Origin: Calliopsis andreniformis
Taxonomy: Eukaryota; Arthropoda; Insecta; Hymenoptera; Andrenidae
NCBI RefSeq assembly: GCF_051401765.1
Contig: NC_135071.1
Location: forward strand, 20,672,961-20,736,960
Reading direction: 5' to 3'
Length of the DNA: 64,000 bases
Position numbers and translations under genes: made by a program. This document shows, piece after piece, positions 26,401-38,555 of this stretch (positions within the stretch are counted from its first letter, which is position 1; each line of letters opens with the position of its first letter). The notes below the pieces were generated by a model that made no database searches, was not told the origin of the DNA, and saw only the letters and a list, made by a program, of their open reading frames with translations.

Positions 26401-28880
26401 GGATAAGAATTTGTGGAGAAGTAGGACTTATTCCTATCTTGATCCATGGCATAGATAGTTTTTTTCTGCTGAGCATTTAATCAGATATTCAACGTTTTTA
26501 GTTCGGATGTATAAAAATTGAAATTTCGAATGAAATTAATTAACACTTAAAGCTTTATAAAATGAGAAGTCTGCAAGACTATGCTAAACTAGGAAGTAAT
26601 GAAAGAGTAGTATAAGAGGAGCAAGTGGAGAGGGGCCGTCTATGGCCAGACACGGTTAAAACTTCACTTCTCTGTAACTTCGAAGGGATACATTGTTTTA
26701 AAAACCTCTTCGTGCAAGAAGTATTCAGATTAGCAGAATTTATAATCTTACATTAACCTAAATAACTGTTCTACTGTTTGAGAATAATGGAGATTAATTC
26801 TTGAAATATTTCCATGTATCACGATAAAACAATTTTCTTAATTAAAGTCACATTTTCTGGGAGTCTGTGACAAGATACTTGAATGTTCGTCTGAGTTTAA
26901 AGTCAGCCAGTTTTTCTTCTAAAACGAAATTCAATTGGTCCTCATCCTGCAAATGGAATGGAACCGTCCGCGGACATTGAAGGAATGGCACTTTACATTT
27001 CCGAAGCGATAAATTCTGTTAGACCTGTCCTAAACAGTCTCTGACTGGGACACAGAAAAATTGGATGTTGCACAGTCTGAGCATAAACGCTTCCTTTCTC
27101 CTTTCCCGTTCAAGTAATACACATTTTTCCAGACCGTGTGGAATGCCTTTATGAGCGAAGAAGGAGCTTTGTAGCTTAAGCTTTGTGCAGGTTGGCTTTT
27201 AATTAAAATAGAAAGTCAAGGTTCGGTGCTATAAGGACAAAGAAGTCGGAAATTCTGAAGCCACCATAACGTGAAACTGCAGGCTGCTGTTCGTTCCTAG
27301 AACTGGGTGCATAAAATTCTTTTAATTAAACTAGACTATTCACTCAGGTGGAAGGCGCGAAAGTAGTGAAAATTTAAATATTCATCATTCGTGTGCTTCC
27401 GCATAATTGCTCGTAATTACAGACTTAAAAGGAACCAAGCTGTTGATTATTAATTATGCTTGCTGAAATCCAACTTGCAGATTTCAGATGATATTAGACT
27501 GAAATTCAAGGAAAAGTTCGTGGCTCGAGTATAGTTTCGAGGATCGTAATCATTAGTTTTCTTTTGCTTCATCGATCATGCTTACTCTTAGACTCTGAGT
27601 TGGAGGATTAAGTCTCACCCCAAAGACGGATCTTGTTTTAACTGAAGGTTCACTACAAACTTTCGCCTTTCTTCCGTCTCTGCTTCTTTGATCCTCCAAC
27701 CGTGCATTCCTCACGTAGGTCGTTCATCATGCAAATCACTGAAGGAAATGATATTCAATAACAAGGAGGCGGCGTTCGTGCCGTTAGCATCAATATTAAT
27801 AAACTACCGTTTCTGAATACCTTCTTCAGGTACGACTGGCGTGCAAAGTATAAACTAGACTCCGCCACCTGCTTAATAATCATCGGTTGCCCTTGTTAAG
27901 CGAACTACAGAGCCCGTTGAACCGATTAGATGGCGAACAATTTTGCCAAGGTAAATTAACTTTGCCGCTGCAAGACATCTGAGGAAATTTCTTTTGAAAT
28001 TTTCGAGTTATTTTAAAAAGGGTTCACAGTTCGAATAAAGTGTTCAACTATTTTCGCACCTTCCTAAATGGTTGCCTCGAATTTTCTCTTGCACTTGTAA
28101 TTCACTATGTTTTCGCGAAGTCAGCCAGTTAGACGCGTCGAAATACTTCAACTTTACAGAATGATGTACGAGTTAACAGAAACCGTTAACTTTCCTTAAC
28201 GAACATTGCGCGGGACGAGGCAAGTTTTCCATTCGCAAATTCAGCGAATTCTAAATAGAAAAAGTTTTTCAAGAAATTTTCGAACAGTTTTCAAGTTTTA
28301 ATCTAGTATCTTCCGCGTAACTGCTTATTCGAAACAAATTCCATTAATTACCATGGTACGAACGCGGAAGGGAATTTAATAAATTGTTTAATTGGATGAA
28401 AAGTAGAAAAGTAATTATAACTTATTGAATACAAATCCATACTGCAAACAATATAACTTCGTGTAGGCTATTGTTATTCCACCCTCGATGAAGGAACTTT
28501 CCACGTTTTCTCTAAACCTTCTCTCTTTTACTGTCAGTGTTGGAGAAGTCCTCCAAGAAAGATTGTGAGTCTTTTCTCTCTCGTACTTCATTTAATTGTT
28601 ATAGAAATTTAATCAGTAGATACTTTTGTCTTCATCATCGTCAAGTAAATGAAATTTACAAAAAACAAAGTCATGCAATCATTAACACAGTTCGACGTAC
28701 TTGTTCAGAAAACGACTTCCCTCTATTTCTATTTTTCCACTTGGACTGCATAATTCTGTCGTAAACCAGAGGCCGATCGTAAAAACGTCGTCTGGCAGCA
28801 CCCTTATTGGGAACCATTTTTGCTGTCGTTTCTTAGCATTTAACGCGTTAAAGGAAGGTTTCATCCCAAGGAGGACAAGA
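20416..28880. other. long non-coding stretch, probably intronic
   Basis: More than 8 kb without a supported exon, RNA gene or repeat array. Open frames up to about 115 codons exist but overlap on opposite strands and lack splice context. Confidence 0.4.
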
Positions 28881-28930
28881 TGTTCGGATGTTGCATCGGT
28901 TCCAGCACGAACAAGCATCGATCTCGGTCA
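28881..28930 (+). other. weak candidate first exon (MFGCCIGSST...)
   Basis: An ATG at 28881 opens MFGCCIGSSTNKHRSRS and could leave the exon at a CAG-GTCAGA donor in phase 1. That phase would keep the next candidate exon, 32018-32084, open. The donor is not a strong one (C at +3) and the frame otherwise stops within 25 codons. The short basic, cysteine-containing N-terminus is suggestive but not diagnostic. Confidence 0.15.
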
Positions 28931-29820
28931 GGTCAGAGTGCATCGATGCTCAGCTGAGCTGGGTGGGCAAACAGGGAATCGCAACAGGTTATACGCGGCA
29001 TCTGTTGCTCCAGGGACGACGGCGATCGTGAAAAATTGTAACAGAGGCTGGTATTGATAGCGGGACAGGTTATTCTGTCGAAAGAATAATAGATTTCAGT
29101 GACTCTCAGCGAAAAGGAATTGGATTCTTTATCGTTCGCCTGGAGAGAGACCCTGTCAGGTGCTTCTAGGTATACTTTGGAAAATGTTCTCCGAGAGAAT
29201 CGATCGTAATAGAAATAGTGAATCATCTGGGTTTTATATCTCCATGCTTTGCATGGAAATTGAATATTATACTTCTGTGGATTTCTTACTTGACCTTTCT
29301 TGAGGGTTTGAAGACTTGTCTTTTTCCATTATAAATTCTTATCGAATAATCCTCAAGATCATAAAGAGATTTTGCGTTTCTTCATTTCGACTCATTTGTT
29401 GTAACTTGGTGTTCAGGAATTCCACCTAAGGATACGGATGTCTTCATCGGTGTAGTGACTTGTTGTTTCCCTGAATTAAATGTTATTTCGCGTACCCTTC
29501 TGTTTCTTCTGATTCGTTTATTTCGAGGCAAGGACTTGGAAATGCAATTCCACCAGGTCTGCGGTTCCTTCGAGTGAGTGATAGCTGCAAAGAAGGGAAT
29601 TTGCTAGAGGAACGAGAAGAATTTAGTCGTAAACCACCAAGCGAATTATCGGACGCGTTATTGCGAGATTAAATTTCGCGGATTGATGTCGAACGTTCCT
29701 CTTTGGGGGACTTTGAGAGACTCCATCAGCACAAATTAAATTTCGTTACTGTAAATTGAGTGATTCCTAGTGATGTAACATTTGCAATCTTTTTCACTCA
29801 AAGATGCCTAGTCTAAGCGT
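28931..29820. other. non-coding stretch
   Basis: No supported gene or repeat. Confidence 0.4.
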
Positions 29821-30035
29821 GAATATTTAAAAATTTAAGTATTTGTATATTTAAAATTTTTTAAATTTGAAAATTCAAAAATTTAAAAACTCAAAAATTT
29901 GAAAATTCGAACGTTCAAAAATTTGAAAATTCAAACATTCAAAAATTTGAAAATTCAAAAATTCAAACGTTCAAATATTTGAAAATTCAAAAATTCAAAC
30001 GTTCAAATATTTGAAAATTCAAAAATTTTTAAGAA
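29821..30035. repeat. AT-rich tandem array, TTCAAAAATTTGAAAA units
   Basis: Repeats of AAAATTTGAAAATTCAAA, TTCAAACGTTCAAA and variants. Units are partly self-complementary (TTCAAA/TTTGAA). Composition and motif resemble the array at 7543-7803, so both probably belong to one satellite-like family. Confidence 0.85.
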
Positions 30036-32017
30036 ATTTAATCAACGTACAATTATAAAGCAAAGTCAGTAGTTTCATCGTGTATCTACTATGTATTTGT
30101 TACGGTTGTAGGAGTTGGAAATATCGTGATTATCCGCGATTCCACTTATCTTGCGATTTGCCCGGCATCTAATCGCGTGAACAATTCGTATATGTCAGCG
30201 ATTTGAATCTATCGAGCGCATCACGCGATCGTCGGGGACACGTGTGGATATCTTTGGTAATTTCAGGCCGAGAGCGCAGGGACATTTACTATACGTCAAG
30301 TCCATTGGAAAGCTGAAATTGGAAATTTCTTGCACCTTGCTGAATCGTTAGTGCCATCTATGGAGGCCAAAATTGCATTATGTTACTCTAATCTTCGATT
30401 GAGTGCGCAGAAATTTCTGTCACGACTGAAATTAAAAGCCAGCTTGCCAGCTGCAATGAGGTAGCTAATTACAGCATGTTCTTCGATCTATCTTCTCGTG
30501 TTCCACAGGCATAATGATATCTACGACGTCGCTAGCATAATAACGAAATTGGAACGCATATGGTGTACAAGTGCGAAAATAAGATCGTCCGTGTGTTCAA
30601 GGCGAACACTCAAGTCTTTGAGTGCAATAGAATTCACGGACAGCGACAACGTTTCTCCAGCATGTAGCATGCGTCTCTATTGCAATTTGTATTATAAATA
30701 ATTTGCATGATAGAAGTTGGGCAGTAGAAAAAACAATTAATATAATATATTTCTAGTCGCTGTTTTACATATTTAGAGAAAACAATTTTTCTTTTCCTAC
30801 TGGGAACGTTGAAAGGTAATTAAATTAGTTTGTGTCTAGGTTTGAGACGACTATACTGTTCAAGTGAAATTAATTGAAACTGAAACTATGCTCGCGTTAT
30901 TGGTAATAATAGAATATTTCCTCGTGTACAAGTAGACAGGGGAACTATCAGAACTAATTGCCGGATTATTGGCATTCAGATAAAATCATTAGCATGTCGT
31001 GGATTTCATCCACTTTGAAGATTATATCGCTCGTTTCCCAGGAATCGAATATTCAATTACGTCCCTTAATAACATTCATCGCTCCCTTTATGATTCGGAA
31101 AATTAATGAAGATGAATATTCACTTGTTTAATTCTACTTTGAGCTTGGGAGATAAGGTAGTTGAATATCTTATTTCTTATTTCCCTGATATCTTATTTCT
31201 GCAAACCGATACAACTTCGATGCAAATTAAGTCATAGATATTCACAAACGATTTGAAGTAGCATGAAGTGATTTCGAACGATTTGAAGCTGACTGAAGCT
31301 ACTCAGTTCGCTTCTTTATTTCTTCCTTATTTGACTCTCAAATTCTTCATTCTTATTCTCCAAGTAAATTACGTTCGAGTCAAACTCAGCACATTTCCTG
31401 CGCCAGAAAGCGACGAAGGACTCGAAAACAGCGTCTTAACTCTATTCCACTTCGCAAAATGTTCCCATCCGAACGAAAAGCTTTCTTCTCGCGAGATTAA
31501 GTCGAGCTGGAAGTCGATTCTTTCAGTGAACTTTCCGTCGAAAAATGGTCACAACTGCTTCAATGCCGAGAGCTCGGCTCGAAACACGGACCGGAAACCT
31601 CGAAACTTGCCACTCAATTTTCGTCTAGCCGCGAAAGTTCGATAGTTGCAGTTGCGGCGTAAATGTATAGCGAGGCGTACTTCGAAGCTTCCCAACTCCT
31701 TTAGTTTGAACGACGCTGCCTTCAGCAAGCATGCATTGTCATTCGAGTAGCCGTGATATGAATTATGATAATATTGTAATTTTATAGAAGTCACTTGAAT
31801 ATGTTTAAGCTTGATTAGCTCAAATTTGACACCCCACTCGCACTTGACAAGAATTGAATTTCTATTAAAGACTCGGAAGAATTAGAAATGAAGTAGAGAA
31901 AACATAGAGATATGTATTCATTTTTACAATAAAATGTACTTACTGTTTCGTCAATACATTCTTTCTTTTGAGTGGTCCTCTTTTATTTTTTCCGTTTGCA
32001 TCTGTTTTCATTTTCAG
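30036..32017. other. non-coding stretch with one possible acceptor
   Basis: A good acceptor-like sequence (CTTCTCGTGTTCCACAG) ends near 30509 and is followed by about 60 open codons ending in TAA at about 30699, but no donor or recognisable protein was found. A 125-codon frame at 31268-31645 is not protein-like. Confidence 0.3.
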
Positions 32018-32084
32018 TTCTTTCTGTGCCCTACAAGCAAGAGACACTTAAGGAACCACTGACGACAGGATTATTTATTCCAGG
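32018..32084 (+). other. candidate 67-bp exon
   Basis: A strong acceptor (CATCTGTTTTCATTTTCAG) ends at 32017, and a donor GTAATT follows CCAGG at 32085. One frame is open: LSVPYKQETLKEPLTTGLFI. Its phase would need an upstream exon leaving one base. Read in that frame into the exon at 32445 it soon stops, so here it may act as 5' UTR or belong to another isoform. Confidence 0.3.
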
Positions 32085-32444
32085 GTAATTCATATATTTT
32101 CTTTTTCTATCTCTTTTGCAACAAGTTCATTTGTTTTCTTACTTTTGATCAGATTTGGCAAATTTTGAATACTGGAATTAGAGCATAAATTTCTGGAGTA
32201 ACATAATTATCCAGAATGTAGCAATTTAACATGGAAAATAAATGTTGCTCCGACAGAAAGCGAGTATTATGTTTAACCACGTTAAATATGACTGCCTGCG
32301 GCCCAGTATTTTACTCGTTGTTCGATTTGCTTTTATAAACGTCTCCGTGACTCTCGAATAAAACTTTAATATTTACATAGAATCACGATTATTTGTGGAA
32401 AAGAACTTTTTCGTTACTAATAATAGTATGGTAATTTTGAATAG

Positions 32445-32568
32445 ATGCCTGGGAACACAACAGCAGGGAGCACGCTTTTTGACGACGACCTTCATCGTAT
32501 TCTGCACCTGAGGGAACAAGAATGCATGGAATTAAAGTCGAAAACTATGAATTCAACGCCTTCACCAG
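32445..32568 (+). other. candidate first common coding exon of an unidentified plus-strand gene
   Basis: The exon would begin with ATG directly after an AG (TTTTGAATAG, weak pyrimidine tract). It reads 41 codons (MPGNTTAGSTLFDDDLHRIL..., continuing HLREQECMELKSKT and NSTPSP) to a CCAG-GTAGGA donor in phase 1. Composition is protein-like, with an amphipathic leucine-rich helix around residues 16-32. Candidate first exons at 1485, 4541 and 20415 all end in phase 0 and would splice in frame. No downstream exon was found, so the remaining gene lies elsewhere and the UGT array may sit inside its intron. Gene identity unknown. Confidence 0.4.
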
Positions 32569-33166
32569 GTAGGACATTTAGTACGCATGAATATTTAACA
32601 AAAGTCACGTAGTATAACTTTGCATCTATTAGAAACGATATAGTACTGATTTTTAAAAGGTCTTAAAATTAGAATATATACACGGAAAGAAATTAATTGT
32701 TGTTAGGTATTTTACATTTTTTATAATAAGTGTTTCACTAAAAAATTCGTGAATTCTCGTTGCATAGAGAACATTAATTTTCTTAAGAAACATACAACCT
32801 TATCATTTATCACTTGGAAAGAAAATATTTGATGTTTTAAGTAAAAAAAACTTTATTTTTATCAGAATAAAAAAAGTCCATTCCGATATTACTTTTGCAA
32901 AACGCGCGATAGAATATAAAACGTCAGAATGAATACGTTTGGCAATGATGGATGAAACTCTGTCTCTCTACAATCGTGGTAGCTTATCACCTGATACGTA
33001 GTTCAATAATGTACTGATAACTTAGTGATCAGCAACGTAATGAGTGGGCAAAACTGTAAAATCATTCTCTAATACACCTTGAAATATGAAGTAGGTATTC
33101 TCATTTAAAAAACTCATACACAGGTACACCTTCACTTACTCGCATACGCGCACATATAAAAACTAC
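32569..33166. other. AT-rich stretch downstream of UGT array
   Basis: No exon or repeat supported. It contains whatever 3' UTR the last UGT gene has. Confidence 0.4.
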
Positions 33167-35219
33167 TTATTTATTCTTCTTTGAATCCGACGATTTGCCA
33201 CCCTTCTTCGGGCATGACTTGCAACTGAGCAGTCGATTCTTCAACTTTCGAAGGACGAAAATCACAGCATAAAGCACTATCGCAACACATGCGAGTATAA
33301 AACCATAAACGTCTAAGAGATTCAGTTGCCACCAGTTGAGATGAACGGCTGGTGACTGCAGGATGTTTCCGTACTTTGCGACGTACTCTATCCAATAAAT
33401 TGCCGTATCTATTGGGCTCATTGGTCTTTCCTTGTACAAGGCCGACAATTTCTTAATGTTTGTTCTGAAAATTCGCAATTCGTAGCTTTAGTATAATGCA
33501 AGTGGTCTTGTACTTTCTAATTGAATCGGTGATTTGGAGAACAGTATAAGTGTAATATTCGATACGTACCGATACGTATCATCATACAAAATTTGGTTAA
33601 TCGCGTAGCCCAATGTCTCGTCTGTGACATTCTCCACTGAACCGAGTGATACAGTGATTTTCTTATTGGCAGCTACCTTTACATTAGCAGGCTGATCACC
33701 GAAAAGGGGGATACCAATCATGGGAATCCCAAAGTAGATAGCTTCTATAGTACTCATAAGACCGCCGTGGGTTATGAAACCTTTCGTGTTCTTGTGTTCT
33801 GAAATTTTCGAAAGAAGAAATATTTAGGATTATACAGTAACAGTAGCAATGTGATGAAGAGAAAAATCAATTACTCACTGAATACAGCTACTTGAGGGAA
33901 CCATGACTGAATCATGACGTTCTTCGGCAGTCCCGGAACTAGATCCTCTTTTTTCGCTACCTTCATCAGCACTCTGACTGGTGCAATCTTCTCGAAGACT
34001 CTGTAGAAAGTTTGAAGCAGGGGTTTAGGGAACGTCTCGATCCTCATCATCGACCCGAACGTGAACAGGATGCAGCCATCAGTGCTCTCATCCAGCCATT
34101 TTTTCAATTCCTGTAGAATCAAAGAATGATCACTTACTAACTAATAAGATACTGATCAAAATTCTTGTACCGAGCTTTCGAAACATTCCAAATAATCTGA
34201 ATTAGATCGCTAGTCTAATCTAGTCCTAGTATCAGGATCATCGATTGAACGAATAGTCTCAGCACTCCCAACAAAAATACCCTCGTGGAGATCTGCTTAC
34301 CGGTGAAAGTGGATCCGATTCCTCCGAGACGTGCAGACCGCCAACTTCGATGAGCCCCGGTGTTAATGGTTTAATTCCATTTATACTGTGATGCGAGTTA
34401 ATCAGAATTGCAGCCAAATCTTTGTGCAACTCGTCGAATGTTGCCTCGATGCCGAAATTATCCTTCATCACTTTATGCTGCTGTTCCGTGTAGTAGTTGA
34501 TTTGAGTAGTGATGAACGTCGTTAAGATGGTATTATGCAGCCTCTGCCAGAAGGTCATCCGTGGTTCGTAGGAGCTGAATAAAGATGGCATGTAAGCAGT
34601 GTTCAGCGGACTTCCTACCTTGCTGTACAGCCAGTCGTGAAAGTTACAGGTGATTACGCCAATCATGGGGACGTTCAGGTGGCGACCGAATCCGAGGTAG
34701 CAAGGCGCTAGAAACAGCTGAAAAATGTGTTACGAATTTTTGCCATTTTTTTCTATCTTCTAGGATGAACTGTATATTTGACAGCCTTTAGTGTAAGATA
34801 TTCGTTAGTTTTCTTACCTCTAGGATGACGAGGTCATAAGGTGGATCTTTGGGAGGGTTCTTGATCAGTTGTTGGATTTGTGGCTGACTCAGCAATTCAC
34901 AAGTAATGCTGCCAGCCTTGTGCACTAAGTTGTGCATATTTATATTGTTTAGTTGGCCCTTTATTGACGCGTTGAGATTGTTCATCACCGGTTCCAGAGT
35001 CCCTTGCAGGGAGATATCTGTATAATTTGGCATCGGTTTCTTTCGAGGGAAATGCGTGATAACGTCCACGTGATGGCCTCGTTTCGCCAAGCTGGTCATT
35101 AAACTGTCCGCCATGACCCAATGACTCTTTCCATTAAGTGGAAACACGCCGAGAATTCGTAAGCTATTTGTTAATTGACAGCAAACCAGAGCTGCCAGAA
35201 GGGTTGGTAAAAGTCTCAT
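33167..35219 (-). CDS. UDP-glycosyltransferase, fifth (last) locus of the array (525 aa)
   Basis: Coding exons in transcription order: 34818-35219, 34301-34717, 33879-34110, 33570-33798, 33167-33464, all with GT-AG introns (80-190 bp). The joined frame is 525 residues, normal for insect UGTs. Residues 1-19 are a signal peptide. GVFPLNGKSHW carries the conserved catalytic His (33). The UGT signature runs from FITHGG (358) to GDQ (386), the sugar-nucleotide site. A C-terminal membrane helix (VYGFILACVAIVLYAVIFVL) precedes a basic tail ending KKNK, a KKXX ER-retrieval signal. Such enzymes transfer sugar from a UDP-sugar to small lipophilic acceptors in the ER lumen; insects mostly use UDP-glucose. 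The acceptor cannot be read from sequence. It is more diverged from the loci at 44-53 kb than those are from each other. An AATAAA overlaps the stop region (33170-33175). Confidence 0.95.
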
Positions 35220-38200
35220 CCTGACGATAATTATTTCGAAGAAATTGCACTTTAAATTATAGATTTCAATTGTCTTCAGATAAGTGGTCCAGTTTCTCTT
35301 TGTTCGCCAGGACTTCCTACACTTTGTACATACGCAAGTTGATGCGACAGTAAACTCCTGAATGAGCAGAAACTGCTTTTGAATCGAAACCTGGAAGTAG
35401 TGGGGCTATCGTTATTTTATGGAGTAGTATATTTTTCAGTTACTGATAAGCTTCCATTCTGTAGCTGATACATGTAATATTGATTCATGTAATTCGAGGA
35501 ATCAAGTTTATCAGACACATCAAACGTCGCGATGACAAAGTAGCTAGATTTACATTTTATTATCAGGAATTATGTTTATGGTAAAACATAAATTAGATGA
35601 CTAACATTGCAAATAATGGAAGTAATGAACTCAGTACATTTCAGATTATTTATACGAGTTATGTGGAACGCGATAGATAGGTGATTCGTACTTTTCTCAG
35701 TTGATAACACTAGATAACACTTGCATAATCTACTATTTCTTGTGATACTAGAAAACATTAATCTATAATCGCAGTGGTATACTTTAATTTCGCAATGTTA
35801 TGACTAAAAAATTTTAGACTTAACCTTTAAGTGGTATGCTTAGGTCACAGCATTTATGCTATTCTAATTTTAATATTAGTCATGTTCTATACAGTTTTAT
35901 AAAAATCAATTAATGTCTCTGTCATACCTCACGCAATTGTTTATCTTCGTCAACATTGTATGCAGCGAGGGTACAATGCCCACATGACTTATGATCCACA
36001 AAATTCGACAGTATAACGAAATCTAATTCAAAACGTAAAATAAATGACGCTTACTCTTACTAAATTAACGAATAACTTGAAACAGGCTGCAGTAGCGGAA
36101 GGCACTCGCTCAATGCTGCTTTCGTCGAAGACTGGAGCGAACTAATCTCACAATTCAGTTGCCAAGCTATGTCGTAGAGTCTATTTATGTGATGGTAGGA
36201 GAAGCGAGCTAGATGGATTCGATTTCGAGGTTTTCGACTTGGCCTTTTTTCGCAGAATTCAATCGTTTCTCAAATTTTGCATTTCAAAATGAACAATTCT
36301 TTCGATTCGAGTTCATCAACCCGTTCCTTTTCCTAGTGGAATTTTTTGCTCTTCAATAAAATAGCAATGACTGGCAAAAAAGATTTTAATTGATGTCTTA
36401 ATTGTTGTTCAGAGAGTAAAATTTCTATCATAGGGAGTAAAACGAAGGATTTGTTTGACGAAGCTGTCGTACAGAATTGATGTTCGAAAATTGGAAAATG
36501 AAAATATGTAACTTATGTTGCTTTGCCCTACGACCACAAAATATAAGTTCTCTCCTTTTCGAGATGGGATATGGACACAGGGGAACGAAGTGAAGCGATG
36601 AAAACTCGAGATTAAATTGGATTCCACGGGTTACGTGAAGTACAGTTATTCTCAAACATCATTTTCGGGTTTTATTTTCGTGGAGCTCGAAAGATGAAAA
36701 ATTTCGAAACGTCGAAATACCCTGCAGTGAAACTTTGTGGGTGTATAAGGGGAAATGATAAAATTATCGAAATAATTGAATGGAATTGAGAGACACGAGA
36801 AATAAATTCTATTTTTGACGCAGGAAAAGAAATGGTCAATCCTTGACTGACTCCAAACCGGTTTCTGTCATGAGAATGTCCCAAAAATTTAGGCCTTCCT
36901 CTCTCCGCACGGTAATTTATTATAACTCAATCTTACCCATCGTAAGTAAGTTGTATTTGACACTAAACTGGAGCCTTGGAAAAAATTTGCACTGCTACAA
37001 ATTCCATTCTAGTGGCCCTATTTCCCTATTCAGATTTGTTTGTTTTTTCAATCAAAATTTCGCTCCAGATTTTCATCCCTTATCGAATCGTGCTATCCGT
37101 CACGTTGCACCTTGTATATTCTCTCACATGATTGACACATAGGTTGATGGATAGTCGCCGCGTACGTAGAACGCAGATTCCTAATACAAGGCCAGATCTA
37201 TTGCATGAGCAAGCACCGACGCAGATACGAGCTGTTGGTGTATGTGTAGAAATTCATCACGATTGGCCTCTCGAGTGTCCCCTTAATACCGTACGTTACA
37301 TGTGTTTATCGGTAAAATTGATTATTAGTTCAATATAAAAAAATATTGATAAAAACACACACCTTGTCGCTACTTGAAACATGTCAAGCATCTATTGTGA
37401 ACATAGTGATACAATATACGATCATTGTCTCGGTAATAATCTCGTCATTAATAAGTGATTACTGCTTTAGTCGCGATTGCGTAAATTGTGAAAATCCTTC
37501 AAGTCATATTTACGATGATTACAATTTTTCAAATTGAATTTTAACAGGTAAAAATGAACATTTGAAAAATTAAAGATGAAATAATTAATGAGCACCAAAA
37601 TTTCTGACGGGAGCAAATTAATTTGATATTTTAGGAGGTTGTTAGTGCTAATGCTCCAGAGTCTGACAATCGCGAGTGACTCTGTAGTTTGTCGTTCAGT
37701 GATGTAATTCCTGACCATGTTTGCGGTCAGGAAGACCAGAAATTCCTCTAAAAGGCAAGTAATTCTGCAGATAGCTTGTGTTACATCAGCAATCTGCACG
37801 CTCGAACGTTTGACGTGTTACTAATAACGCGAATTTGTGACGTCGAAGTTCCTCTGATGGCGTTTCAATGCAGATCTTTCAAGTGTATGATTTGTTGCGA
37901 GAAAACTGGTTACGCACTGGAAATCAACGTTTAATAGCTCATTTGAAAGTTAAAATCAGGAGAAACAATGTTGCCTTGCTGTGAAGTTTTCTTCGTGAAC
38001 ATTTTTATAGATTACTTCACAGAAAATTAAAAAAAAAAGTAGAGAAACTGTTACATCGTCGCTTTATAGAAATAAATTTTTCCAAACTTGCGCGTTAACG
38101 TTGATTTTTCGCGTTCCTCGCGACATGCGTCAGGACCAACAGTCAGGGACTGTTCTGATGGTCTGTCCAATCCAGAAAATTCGTGGTTGCGCGGTAAATT

Positions 38201-38555
38201 GTATCGAAAAGTATTTTGTATCGTGTGAGCTTTAATGGTACCTCGAATTTTCGCTCGTTGACGAACTCTGTTCTCAATATTAGCAACGCAATTTTAGGTT
38301 TTTCTTCATTTTGTTATTTTGTCCTCAGTTTAGTGAATAAAAATAACAAAAATATAGAATTATATTACCTTACTTAATTATATAAATTAAATTAGATATA
38401 TCAGTCAACAATTGACTCATTTAACAAGCAATTAAATTTAAGTGAAAATTTCAATAATGCATTATTCTGTGTTTTTGATTATACTTGTTTTATAATATCG
38501 ACACTGATATTATCGATATCTTATAAATTAAAATATCTACTAATAGTTTGCTGTG
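35220..38555. other. intergenic region between two UGT genes
   Basis: 3.3 kb with no further UGT exon or other gene recognised. It should contain the promoter of the gene starting at 35219 and the 3' UTR of the gene ending at 38556. No TATA box or clear poly(A) signal could be assigned. Confidence 0.4.

Noticed and set aside
31268..31645. 125-codon plus-strand frame
   Set aside because: No protein-like pattern; an overlapping open frame exists on the other strand and no splice or promoter signals support it.
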